Assembly: GCA_023481335.1 (NCBI GenBank)
Contig: JAMCWI010000129.1
Location: 1-7,812, forward strand
Source: Bacillota bacterium
Lineage (GTDB): Bacteria; Bacillota; Desulfotomaculia; Desulfotomaculales; Desulfotomaculaceae
Direction: 5' to 3'
Length of the DNA stretch: 7,812 nt
Under the pieces are notes generated by a model. The model had not been told where the DNA came from and made no database searches. It saw only the letters and a program-made list of their open reading frames with translations. Both the position numbers and the translations under genes were made by a program. This document shows, one piece after another, positions 1 to 6,111 of this stretch (the first letter of the stretch is position 1; every line of letters begins with the position of its first letter).

Positions 1-107
1 AATATTTGTGCCAGCATGCCAATTTCTTTCACAACGTTGCTAAATTTTGCAAGCCCTGTTAATTCCTCCAGGTTCTTTATGGTTTCCTCAATAATATAGT
101 TCGTCAC
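1..107 (-). CDS. N-terminal fragment of an unrecognised protein, cut by the window edge
   Basis: Reading leftward from a GTG at 107-105 there are 35 open codons to the window edge, beginning VTNYIIEETIKNLEELTGLA. The start is supported by a strong ribosome binding site (GAGGAGGGG) ending four bases before the GTG. The visible part is a charged, probably helical N terminus with no signal peptide or membrane segment. I do not recognise the family and the rest of the gene lies outside the window. The ribosome binding site and the amino-acid composition make it a likely real gene, but no function can be given. Confidence 0.6.
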   Translation of the reverse strand, partial: MTNYIIEETIKNLEELTGLAKFSNVVKEIGMLAQI

Positions 108-139
108 TTTACCCCTCCTCTCGGTTGAAACCCTAATAA

Positions 140-158
140 AAAAGGGAACATTCCTTTT
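140..158 (-). promoter_or_regulatory. AT-rich inverted repeat with T run upstream of the partial gene
   Basis: On the minus strand AAAAGG, a 7-base loop and CCTTTT form a 6-bp stem, and the T tract runs on to six Ts. It lies about 30 bases ahead of the GTG start of the partial gene and about 100 bases after the stop of the FAD-enzyme remnant. Its core GGAA-TG-TTCC also looks like an operator dyad. It could be a weak terminator for transcription arriving from the right, or a binding site; with only two G-C pairs neither reading is strong. Confidence 0.3.
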
Positions 159-260
159 ATCGTTTCTCGTCCTCGGGGTTCAAAAAATATAAAACCAAAA
201 AATCTTACTTTAATCTTCGCTCAAATGTTATTGTATCCTTTATTACTAGCACAAATATTT

Positions 261-646
261 TTAAAAATCCGCCAATGCCAACTCCGAGGCGTTGAGGCCG
301 GAAATAACCGCACACTCCAATGATGGCCCCAACCAATAATCGCCGCACAAATACACCGGCGGTTTTGCACAGGCCCCCGGATAATGGGCCAACTGCCTCA
401 TACGTCCCAAAGGAAAGGATGCCACTGCCCGCTGCCAACGGTATTCTCTTCGGTAAAGGACCTGTTCCATAAACCCGCCGTAAATATGATTCACCTTATT
501 TGCCATGCCCGCCGCGTCCTCGACATCAACGGGCAGCCGGCGTCCCATTACGACCCCGCAATCCCTCCCTGCAGGGGTTTTTGACGAATTCTTCATCCGC
601 TCAAAGGTTATATCCCCGATGTCCAAATAATTACATCCGTTTCCAT
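261..646 (-). pseudogene. Remnant of an FAD-dependent amine-oxidase-type oxidoreductase, large internal deletion
   Basis: The long open frame (626 down to 261, about 121 residues) ends with motifs typical of the C-terminal end of the FAD-dependent amine oxidase/protoporphyrinogen oxidase group: an YRWQRAVASFPLGRMRQL segment, then VYLCGDYWLGPSLECAVISG, which in the family closes the FAD site (usual form AGD..GPS.EGA..SG). Family members are usually 400-500 residues, so the Rossmann fold and most of the substrate domain are missing. Just upstream, an ATG at 646-644 behind AAAGGAA encodes METDVII, a typical first beta strand of such enzymes (normally followed by VGAGIAG). Here it runs into a stop after 12 codons, and its frame differs from that of the C-terminal part. 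I infer that a deletion of some 300 codons joined the two ends out of frame near 622-628. The C-terminal family call is fairly sure; the N-terminal match rests on seven residues. Confidence 0.7.
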
Positions 647-755
647 GACAATTCCTTTCACAAGGATTTTATAAACCGGTAAATTTTACTGAATACCAGT
701 AATATGTTAATGTACCAGCCTCTAGTTCATTTAAAACCCCTTTATTCATTTACGA

Positions 756-2879
756 TTAGCTTCCGGTCATCCCCAACCCATTTAGTATGAAAGCATAGAC
801 AAAAGAGGTCTCCTTTAACTGGTCATATCTCCCGCTGGCACCGAAATGTCCTCTCCCCATATCCGTTTTAAGCAACAGTAAATTGTCGTCTTGTTTGACA
901 TCCCGCAATCTTGCCACCCACTTGGCGGGTTCCCAGTAGGACACCCGGGGGTCATGGTAACCGGCGGTGACCAGCATGTGGGGATAGTTGCGGGCTTTCA
1001 CATTTTCATAGGGGGAGTAGTCTTTGATATAGTCATAATAGGCTTTTTCCCGGGGATCGCCCCACTCGTCATATTCCGTGACGGTGAGGGGCAGTGTAGG
1101 GTCGGACATGGTGTTCAGCACATCTACAAAGGGCACCTGGGCTACCACCACCTGGAACAAATCCGACCTCATATTGGTTACCGCCCCCATCAAAAGCCCC
1201 CCGGCGCTGCCGCCGAGGATCGCCAATTTACTGCGGTTGGTGTAGTTTTCTTGGATTAGATACTCGGCGCAAACAATAAAGTCCTTAAAGGTGTTTTTCT
1301 TATTCAGCAGTTTCCCCTGTTCATACCACTGCCTCCCCATTTCTTGACCGCCGCGAACATGGGCGAAGGCACAGATAAACCCTCTGTCCAAAAGGCTCAG
1401 CCGGTTGGCAGTAAAGTGGACGGGGTAGCTGTAGCCATAGGAACCGTAGGCCGTTAAAAGCATCGGGTGTGACCCGTCCAGTATCATTCCCTTTTTATAT
1501 ACCAGGGAGATGGGGATCTTGGTGCCGTCCGGGGCCTGGGCAAAGATTCTCTGAGATTCGTACTGCTGCCGATCATAGTCGTGGATCACCAGTTCTTTTT
1601 TTAACTGCCGGGTTGCGGTTCGCAGGTCGTAATCATAAACCTGCTGCTGGGTAATGAGGGAGCTATAGACAAAACGCAAGGTGTCTCTTTGAAAATCTTG
1701 ATAGTCGGACAAACTTACCTGATAAACCGGCTCCGGGAATTCAATATAACGGATATGCCCGCCGGACATATTTATGATTCGTATCTTCTGCAGCCCCTTG
1801 ACCCTCTCAACCACCACCAGTTTGTTTTTAAAAACCCGGAAATCCTCGATAATGGCATCCTTTCGATGGGGGAGAATCTCCCGCCGGTTCTGCTGGGAGT
1901 TTTTTGTTGAAGGAATGGCGATTAGCTTAAAGTTTTCTGCCCCTTCATTGGTGGACAGGTAGAAAAACTCTCCGCCATGCTCTGCCTGATATTGAACCGA
2001 AGGTTTTCTTGGCTGCAGCACTCGAAACTCCCCGGCAAAATTGTCCATGTTCAAATACCGGATTTCAGAAGTGTTTTTGCTGTGCAGTTCCAGGAATAAA
2101 TACTGTCGGCTGGCAGATTTCCGGATATTCATAAAAAAGGCCTGGTCTTTTTCATGATACACCGGCCTGTCCTTACGGTGATCCTCGCCCAGCCTGTGCC
2201 GGTATAGTTTGCATGGCCGTTGGGTGCTGTCCAGTTGCACATAATACAGGGTTTGCTCATCCCTGCCCCACTCCAGGTTGGGAGAAACATTGGAAATCGC
2301 CTCTTTATGAAGCCTGCCGTTTTTTAAATCCTTTATACGGATGGTATATTTTTCGGCGCCGCCGGTATCAACGGCAAAGGCCAGCCATCGGTGGTTGGGG
2401 CTGACTTTGACCGCCCCCAGATGAAAGGATGAATGACCTTCCGCCAAAGGGTTGGCATCCAGCAGCACCTCTTCGGGTGCCTCCAGGCTGCCCTTTTTCC
2501 GGCAGTATATGGGGTGCTCTTTACCCTTTTCCGCCCTGGCGTAGTAGTAAAAATCATCAATTCTTTCCGGCAGAGAGGTATCCCTTTCCTGCATTCGCCC
2601 CACCATTTCCCGATACAGCTCCCCCTGGAGTTTTTCTGTATGCTTCATTTTTTGCTCGGTGTAGCGATTCTCCGCCTGCAGGTATTGCAAAACTTCGGGT
2701 TTTTCTCTTTCACGCAGCCAGGCATAGGGGTCTATGCGCGTTTCCCCATGCATGGTGATGGCCCGAGGAATTTTCCTGGTATCGGGAGCGCTTTCGGCAT
2801 AGGTTAACCGGGGCCAACAGGCAAAATAAATGGATAACAGAATTAGGTAGACCGTCAGGATTCGTTTAAATCGGTACAT
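756..2879 (-). CDS. ptrB: Exported oligopeptidase B (protease II, S9A prolyl oligopeptidase family)
   Basis: A serine peptidase that cleaves peptides after basic residues. The 707 residues comprise a signal peptide, an N-terminal seven-bladed propeller that admits only short peptides (about 35-430), and a C-terminal alpha/beta hydrolase domain. The nucleophile is Ser558 in GGSAGG, with Asp643 in GYHDPRV and His678 in GRGHFG. The spacings of 85 and 35 residues equal those I recall for E. coli protease II (Ser532, Asp617, His652). The TEYDEWGDP stretch corresponds to the acidic S1 loop (E. coli EFEEWG), supporting Arg/Lys preference. Residues 1-28 (basic YRFKR, hydrophobic ILTVYLILLSIYFACW, then a TYA|ES site) look like a Sec signal peptide, which the E. 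coli enzyme lacks. GGGAGG stands seven bases before the ATG at 2879; the in-frame TTG at 2885 abuts that site and is not credible. No clear promoter or strong terminator was seen. Confidence 0.92.
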   Translation of the reverse strand: MYRFKRILTVYLILLSIYFACWPRLTYAESAPDTRKIPRAITMHGETRIDPYAWLREREKPEVLQYLQAENRYTEQKMKHTEKLQGELYREMVGRMQERDTSLPERIDDFYYYARAEKGKEHPIYCRKKGSLEAPEEVLLDANPLAEGHSSFHLGAVKVSPNHRWLAFAVDTGGAEKYTIRIKDLKNGRLHKEAISNVSPNLEWGRDEQTLYYVQLDSTQRPCKLYRHRLGEDHRKDRPVYHEKDQAFFMNIRKSASRQYLFLELHSKNTSEIRYLNMDNFAGEFRVLQPRKPSVQYQAEHGGEFFYLSTNEGAENFKLIAIPSTKNSQQNRREILPHRKDAIIEDFRVFKNKLVVVERVKGLQKIRIINMSGGHIRYIEFPEPVYQVSLSDYQDFQRDTLRFVYSSLITQQQVYDYDLRTATRQLKKELVIHDYDRQQYESQRIFAQAPDGTKIPISLVYKKGMILDGSHPMLLTAYGSYGYSYPVHFTANRLSLLDRGFICAFAHVRGGQEMGRQWYEQGKLLNKKNTFKDFIVCAEYLIQENYTNRSKLAILGGSAGGLLMGAVTNMRSDLFQVVVAQVPFVDVLNTMSDPTLPLTVTEYDEWGDPREKAYYDYIKDYSPYENVKARNYPHMLVTAGYHDPRVSYWEPAKWVARLRDVKQDDNLLLLKTDMGRGHFGASGRYDQLKETSFVYAFILNGLGMTGS

Positions 2880-2968
2880 GGGCAACCTCCCGGTAATGAT
2901 TTTTATGGAAATAGTGGTAAAATTCTATCTATACTTTATGGCCATTAGCTTTCAGCCAGTGGCTCAAC

Positions 2969-2997
2969 AAACCAAAGGCCAACTGCCAATAGTCAAT
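2969..2997. repeat. Degenerate heptamer tandem repeat (CCAA/TTGG core)
   Basis: CCAA occurs at 2972, 2979 and 2986 and TCAA at 2993, exactly seven bases apart. On the minus strand this reads as successive units near ATTGACT, ATTGGCA, GTTGGCC and TTTGGTT. Looser copies (AGCCAGTGGCT at 2954-2964, GCCATT at 2941) flank it. It lies in the intergenic region upstream of the oligopeptidase gene. No function is evident. Confidence 0.4.
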
Positions 2998-3051
2998 GGC
3001 TCGATAAGCTGAGTTTTAAAATAACCACACTACCAATTTTCATACCCATGA

Positions 3052-3071
3052 GATGTCACGGGGATGTCACG
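3052..3071. repeat. Two perfect 9-bp direct repeats, 11-bp period
   Basis: GATGTCACG occurs at 3052-3060 and again at 3063-3071, separated by GG. The 11-bp period places both copies on the same face of the helix, as expected for a tandem protein-binding site. The pair lies 30 bases upstream of the -35 of the acyltransferase promoter, where an activator would bind, and about 170 bases from the start of the divergent oligopeptidase gene. The regulatory role is inferred from position alone. Confidence 0.4.
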
Positions 3072-3100
3072 CATCTTTGCTCGGCGCAGGCAATAAAGTA

Positions 3101-3130
3101 TTGGCTAATCATATAAAGGATCTCTATAAT
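3101..3130 (+). promoter_or_regulatory. Sigma-A-type promoter of the DUF1624 acyltransferase gene
   Basis: TTGGCT at 3101-3106 (4 of 6 to the -35 consensus) and a perfect TATAAT at 3125-3130 are separated by 18 bases. The predicted start near 3137 gives a 5' leader of about 136 nt before the ATG at 3273, long enough to carry the hairpin and short frame described at 3162-3242. Confidence 0.6.
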
Positions 3131-3161
3131 AGAAGGGTAAGGCCATGGCATTGGAAATGTG

Positions 3162-3212
3162 ATGCAAATTCTGCAAGCAATGTCGATGTATCAAATCATT
3201 GAAAAATCCTAA
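3162..3212 (+). CDS. Possible 16-residue leader peptide in the acyltransferase 5' leader
   Basis: An ATG opens a short frame encoding MQILQAMSMYQIIEKS with a TAA stop, placed between the promoter and the hairpin at 3217-3236. A five-codon frame (MALEM) starting at 3145 overlaps its start through ATGTGATG. Only a weak GGAAA precedes it. The layout of short peptide followed by hairpin and T run resembles an attenuator, but the peptide shows no run of one amino acid. It may equally be chance. Confidence 0.2.
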   Translation: MQILQAMSMYQIIEKS

Positions 3213-3216
3213 GGGG

Positions 3217-3242
3217 AGCACCGGTTTTTCCGGGCTGGTTTT
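3217..3242 (+). terminator. Terminator-like hairpin in the acyltransferase leader (possible attenuator)
   Basis: AGC-CCGG pairs with CCGG-GCT around a TTTTT loop, with one bulged A (3220), followed by GG and TTTT at 3239-3242. It stands between the promoter and the coding region, 30 bases before the ATG, so it would cut transcription short unless prevented. The T run is short and the stem has seven pairs, so efficiency is uncertain. Confidence 0.35.
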
Positions 3243-3272
3243 GTACTTAGCTTTGATTAGGAGATATTATGT

Positions 3273-3980
3273 ATGTTAGATAGCTCGTCTCGTTCAAGAA
3301 TCTGGGAGCTGGACTTTTTGCGCGGGATTGCCCTATTGGCAATGATTGCCTTTCACATATTGTATGACCTGAAAGAGTTTTACCAGGTTCCCATTTCTTA
3401 TGAACAAGGCCCTGTCTACTACCTTGGAAAATTTGCGGCCTCTCTGTTTATTGTGGTGGCAGGCATCAGCTGTTCCTTGAGTAAAAGCAATATAAAACGG
3501 GGTATCAAGCTATTCTTGTTAGGTCTGCTGATAACCCTGGTTACTTCTTTGGTGGTCCCCGGTTCTAACATCATCTTTGGCATCCTGCATTTTTTAGGCA
3601 CTTCTATTGTTCTTTATTCCATATTTAAACACCTAAAACCGGGCATGCTTCTTATCCTGGGGACAGCAGTAATTATGGCGGGGTTCTATTTTAAAAAAAT
3701 CACTTTGCCCAATAATATACTGGCCCCGCTCGGTCTGCTGGGACCAGAATTTTATTCCGTCGACTATTATCCCCTGGTGCCGTGGCTGGGGTTATTTCTC
3801 TACGGGGCAGCCATGGGAAAAATATTGTACACGCAGAAGCAAAGCCTCTTTCCCGCTTCCCCTTTAAGGCAAAACCTTTTAAATACTCTCGGACAGCATT
3901 CCCTGTCCATTTATTTGCTGCACCAGCCTGTAATTTTGCTGCTTCTTTCCCTTCTGTACGGGTCTTTTACCCTCAAATGA
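3273..3980 (+). CDS. DUF1624 / HGSNAT-like membrane acyltransferase
   Basis: A 235-residue integral membrane protein of the DUF1624 family, which belongs to the heparan-alpha-glucosaminide N-acetyltransferase catalytic group (PF07786). The signature is seen near the N terminus: LDFLRGIALLAMIAFHILYD (13-32), in which His28 corresponds to the residue thought to receive the acyl group. The conserved GILHFLG follows at 103-109. About seven hydrophobic helices are visible, near 15-31, 50-66, 77-95, 104-117, 122-138, 165-183 and 208-228. The length is normal for the bacterial short form. Members probably move an acyl group across the membrane to a sugar or envelope polymer; the substrate here is unknown. 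AGGAG stands nine bases before the ATG; an ATG four bases earlier stops after three more codons. The gene stands alone, convergent to the DUF2325 gene, with its own promoter, leader and terminator. Confidence 0.85.
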   Translation: MLDSSSRSRIWELDFLRGIALLAMIAFHILYDLKEFYQVPISYEQGPVYYLGKFAASLFIVVAGISCSLSKSNIKRGIKLFLLGLLITLVTSLVVPGSNIIFGILHFLGTSIVLYSIFKHLKPGMLLILGTAVIMAGFYFKKITLPNNILAPLGLLGPEFYSVDYYPLVPWLGLFLYGAAMGKILYTQKQSLFPASPLRQNLLNTLGQHSLSIYLLHQPVILLLLSLLYGSFTLK

Positions 3981-3987
3981 ACAGATA

Positions 3988-4018
3988 AAGGGAGCGGTTC
4001 GACCGCCCCCCTTCTTTT
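3988..4018 (+). terminator. Intrinsic terminator of the acyltransferase gene
   Basis: Beginning nine bases after the TGA stop, GGGAGCGGT pairs with ACCGCCCCC around a TCG loop (one A/C mismatch), followed by a T-rich CTTCTTTTA. It lies between two convergent genes. The minus-strand form has AAAG on its 3' side read as CTTT, so it may also help stop the DUF2325 transcript. Confidence 0.7.
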
Positions 4019-4083
4019 ACTATTACCTTTTACCTATGGCCAGACTTCTTAATCCCCTTAACAACAGCAGGCCTGTCCCCTTA

Positions 4084-4467
4084 TTACCCGATCTCGCCGA
4101 TGGCCTGGGTCACCCCCGATATGCTGGAGGAAGGCAGGATTTTATAGGGTTTCCCTTCCTTTTTGCAGAGCTTTTTTACGCTGAGACAGGCATTGTGGCT
4201 GTTGCAATCAATGGGACAGAATACCATGTCACACCTTTTAATCTTGTTCATCAGCGCCTTTTCGCCGCCCTTCATATAACCGTCGAGGTACTCGAAATGA
4301 CAGCCATGCTGTTCAATGATGTCCTTATAAAGGGCCTTAAACTTGGTGATGCCCCCCACCATTAGGATCCGTTTCATGCAGCAATCGCATTGTTTGCAAG
4401 GGTTCATGCACGAGTCTTGTTTCGCTCCCCTATGTACTTTGTTGGTTTTTGTTTCAGTTGAACGCAT
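4084..4467 (-). CDS. Cysteine-rich DUF2325 protein under Fur control
   Basis: A 127-residue soluble protein. Residues from about 33 to 121 form a DUF2325 domain (PF10087): a first strand KRILMVGGI, a central FCPIDCNSHNACLSVKKLCKK with the family's typical Ser-His pair, and an ending ILPSSSISGVTQAI. The family's function is unknown. The N-terminal 30 residues hold a cysteine cluster (Cys20, 24, 27, 29, 30, as CMNPCKQCDCC), and six more cysteines lie in the domain, so metal or Fe-S binding is a fair inference. AGGAGGGG precedes two adjacent ATGs at 4470 and 4467; the second has the better seven-base spacing. A longer frame from an ATG at 4506 would begin inside the Fur box and is rejected. The gene appears monocistronic, with a promoter at 4516-4545 and a Fur box at 4485-4505. 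Confidence 0.85.
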   Translation of the reverse strand: MRSTETKTNKVHRGAKQDSCMNPCKQCDCCMKRILMVGGITKFKALYKDIIEQHGCHFEYLDGYMKGGEKALMNKIKRCDMVFCPIDCNSHNACLSVKKLCKKEGKPYKILPSSSISGVTQAIGEIG

Positions 4468-4484
4468 CATCGCCCCTCCTTTAG

Positions 4485-4505
4485 TGATAATGATAATCTT
4501 TATCA
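4485..4505 (-). promoter_or_regulatory. Fur box
   Basis: GATAATGATAATCTTTATC at 4486-4504 matches the classical 19-bp Fur consensus (GATAATGATAATCATTATC) at 18 of 19 positions. The overlapping TGATAATCTTTATCA (4491-4505) matches the 7-1-7 form with one mismatch. The site covers roughly +5 to +23 of the predicted transcript and ends five bases before the ribosome binding site. Iron-loaded Fur bound there should block the promoter, giving expression when iron is scarce. Confidence 0.88.
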
Positions 4506-4515
4506 TTTATGGTTA

Positions 4516-4545
4516 ATTATACAGGCCGGTTTTATGATCTGTCAA
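4516..4545 (-). promoter_or_regulatory. Consensus sigma-A promoter of the DUF2325 gene
   Basis: Reading leftward, a perfect TTGACA (4545-4540), an 18-base spacer and a perfect TATAAT (4521-4516) lead to a start near 4509. This is the best promoter match in the window and implies strong expression once the adjacent Fur site is free. It begins 23 bases after the diguanylate cyclase stop. Confidence 0.88.
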
Positions 4546-4568
4546 CTAGGACAAAAGGTGGAAAAATG

Positions 4569-6065
4569 TCAGGACCGGTTCACGCAGGTTAGGTGTTGGA
4601 TGCCCTGAACACGGTTTCTCCCCCCGGATTTTGCTCCGTAGAGAGCCTGGTCTGCGGTTTTTAGCAGCTCCTCCAGATCCTGCCCGTCCGCCGGGTAAGA
4701 GGCCACTCCGGCACTGACGGTTACCGTTAAGCCGCCGCTCCATACTAAATTTTCCACTGCCAGACGGATTCTTTCCGCCACGTCATAGGCAGCCTGCTTG
4801 TTGGAGCCGGGCAAGGTAAGCACAAATTCTTCTCCGCCGTAACGGGCTACACTGTCCCCCTCACGCACATTCTGCCTCATGACCTCCGCCACCCTGGCTA
4901 AAACATGATCCCCCACCTGGTGTCCAAAACAGTCGTTGACCTTTTTAAAATGATCAATATCGATCATAATCAAGGATAGCTGTCCTTTCTTGTAACGCGC
5001 CAGCTCAAACTCCCGGGCGGCCACATCATGGAAGGCACGGCGGTTGTAAACCTGTGTCAATTCATCCAAACGGGCCAGATTTTCCATCCGTTCGTACAGA
5101 CGGGCGTTTTCCATGCTGATGCCGATTTGACTGGCTGCCAGCATCACAATGGCCATTTCATCGTGGTTGAAATCCCGGATTTTTTGAGACTCCAAAATTA
5201 CCAGGCCGGTGGTCTTTCCTTGGACAATGACCGGGGCCAGCAAAACCGAACGCAAATAGAATTTCTTTAAAAAATCATTGGCCAACCGTTTGTCCAGCAG
5301 GGTATTTTTTATGAAAACGGTCTCGTGGTGCTCCACCAGCTTTGCCGAGATAACCGAACCAAGCTCCAGTTTCCCCTGCAGAGCATTTTGCGTTGAACCC
5401 AGGATGATAAAATCTCCGTGGCAGTTCAACTTTGCAATGTAACAATTGATTTGAGGCCACATCACACCCATTTCTTTGATGGCGATATCCATCACTTCGT
5501 TAACCCTTAATGTGGAGTTGAAAAGGCCGCTCAACCGGTACAGGGCCAACAACCTGGTGTCCATCTGCCTGTGCTGTTGGGCCAACCAGGCGACAAGGGC
5601 GGATACCAAAAAGAGCCAGAGTATCTCCAACCCAAAGGCGGTGAGGTTCCCCCCATAATAAAGTGCCAATATAAACAGCAGCAGGTTTATAGAAAGCCAA
5701 TGCCAGCCGGAAATACCGAAACGCATGGCCAGAAATACGGCATTAAGAAAAAATAATCCCAGATAACCGTATTGAAAATCCACTAATAGGTACAGCACTC
5801 CCCAAAGCAGGACCAAATCCAAGACCGTTGAAAGGTATTTGCAGCCTTTGACACCGCTGGATTGATAATGATTTTCAATTCGGAAGCCGTACAAAGCCGC
5901 CAGGGCGGCGAAGCTTCCCTGTACCTGAGAAATGGAATCAAATTGCACAAACAACATCCCGAGGAACAGGCCGGTACAAACCAGCCATTTGCGAAGCCTG
6001 GCGATGAAAATTTCCACTTCCAGCAGGTTCATTTCCTGTATATTGAAATTATTCCCGGATAACAT
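4569..6065 (-). CDS. Membrane-bound diguanylate cyclase, GAF-GGDEF
   Basis: A 498-residue enzyme that joins two GTP into cyclic di-GMP. Residues 27-163 hold five or six hydrophobic helices forming a membrane sensor that I cannot assign to a named type. A GAF-like sensor follows at about 180-325, and a GGDEF domain at 333-488. The active-site loop is GGEEF (410-414), a common functional variant. LDELTQVYNRRAF opens the domain, and Asp369/Asp371 in MIDIDHFKKVND are placed to bind metal. The inhibitory site RxxD is present as Arg401-Asp404, exactly five residues before GGEEF, so product inhibition is expected. AAGGGG stands seven bases before the ATG. The upstream neighbour, 46 bases away on the same strand, is the GAF/HD-GYP gene that would degrade the same messenger, so the pair is likely co-transcribed. 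No strong terminator follows, so read-through into the DUF2325 gene is possible. Confidence 0.93.
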   Translation of the reverse strand: MLSGNNFNIQEMNLLEVEIFIARLRKWLVCTGLFLGMLFVQFDSISQVQGSFAALAALYGFRIENHYQSSGVKGCKYLSTVLDLVLLWGVLYLLVDFQYGYLGLFFLNAVFLAMRFGISGWHWLSINLLLFILALYYGGNLTAFGLEILWLFLVSALVAWLAQQHRQMDTRLLALYRLSGLFNSTLRVNEVMDIAIKEMGVMWPQINCYIAKLNCHGDFIILGSTQNALQGKLELGSVISAKLVEHHETVFIKNTLLDKRLANDFLKKFYLRSVLLAPVIVQGKTTGLVILESQKIRDFNHDEMAIVMLAASQIGISMENARLYERMENLARLDELTQVYNRRAFHDVAAREFELARYKKGQLSLIMIDIDHFKKVNDCFGHQVGDHVLARVAEVMRQNVREGDSVARYGGEEFVLTLPGSNKQAAYDVAERIRLAVENLVWSGGLTVTVSAGVASYPADGQDLEELLKTADQALYGAKSGGRNRVQGIQHLTCVNRS

Positions 6066-6111
6066 GTTAAAACCCCTTCGATCTTATGGTTCGGTGGGCT
6101 GCCGACAGGAA

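Noticed and set aside
686..702. Hairpin TTACTG-GTATT-CAGTAA as terminator of the oligopeptidase gene
   Set aside because: A 6-bp stem with only two G-C pairs and no proper T run is too weak to call a terminator.
669..749. 26-codon frame starting MNKGVLNELEAG between the oligopeptidase and the FAD remnant
   Set aside because: It has no good ribosome binding site and no recognisable features. It is probably chance, although it lies in the same frame as the FAD remnant.
891..2807. Plus-strand open frames of 60-124 codons opposite the oligopeptidase
   Set aside because: They lack family motifs and ribosome binding sites and mirror the codon structure of the minus-strand gene.
2811..2879. Lipoprotein signal on the oligopeptidase (Cys in IYFAC)
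   Set aside because: The residues before the Cys (Y-F-A) do not fit the lipobox, while a normal cleavage site TYA|ES follows.
2880..2885. TTG at 2885 as start of the oligopeptidase
   Set aside because: It directly abuts the GGAGG with no spacing, whereas the ATG at 2879 has ideal spacing.
3131..3272. Known riboswitch (cyclic-di-GMP, cobalamin or TPP) in the acyltransferase leader
   Set aside because: None of the conserved core motifs of these classes could be found in the leader.
4036..4365. Plus-strand open frame of 109 codons opposite the DUF2325 gene
   Set aside because: It is a reverse-strand shadow of a well-supported gene and starts beyond the acyltransferase terminator without a binding site.
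4468..4506. Longer start for the DUF2325 protein at the ATG at 4506 (MIKIIIITKGG...)
   Set aside because: These codons are the Fur box and ribosome binding site read as protein. No ribosome binding site precedes 4506, and the strong AGGAGGGG points to the ATGs at 4470/4467.
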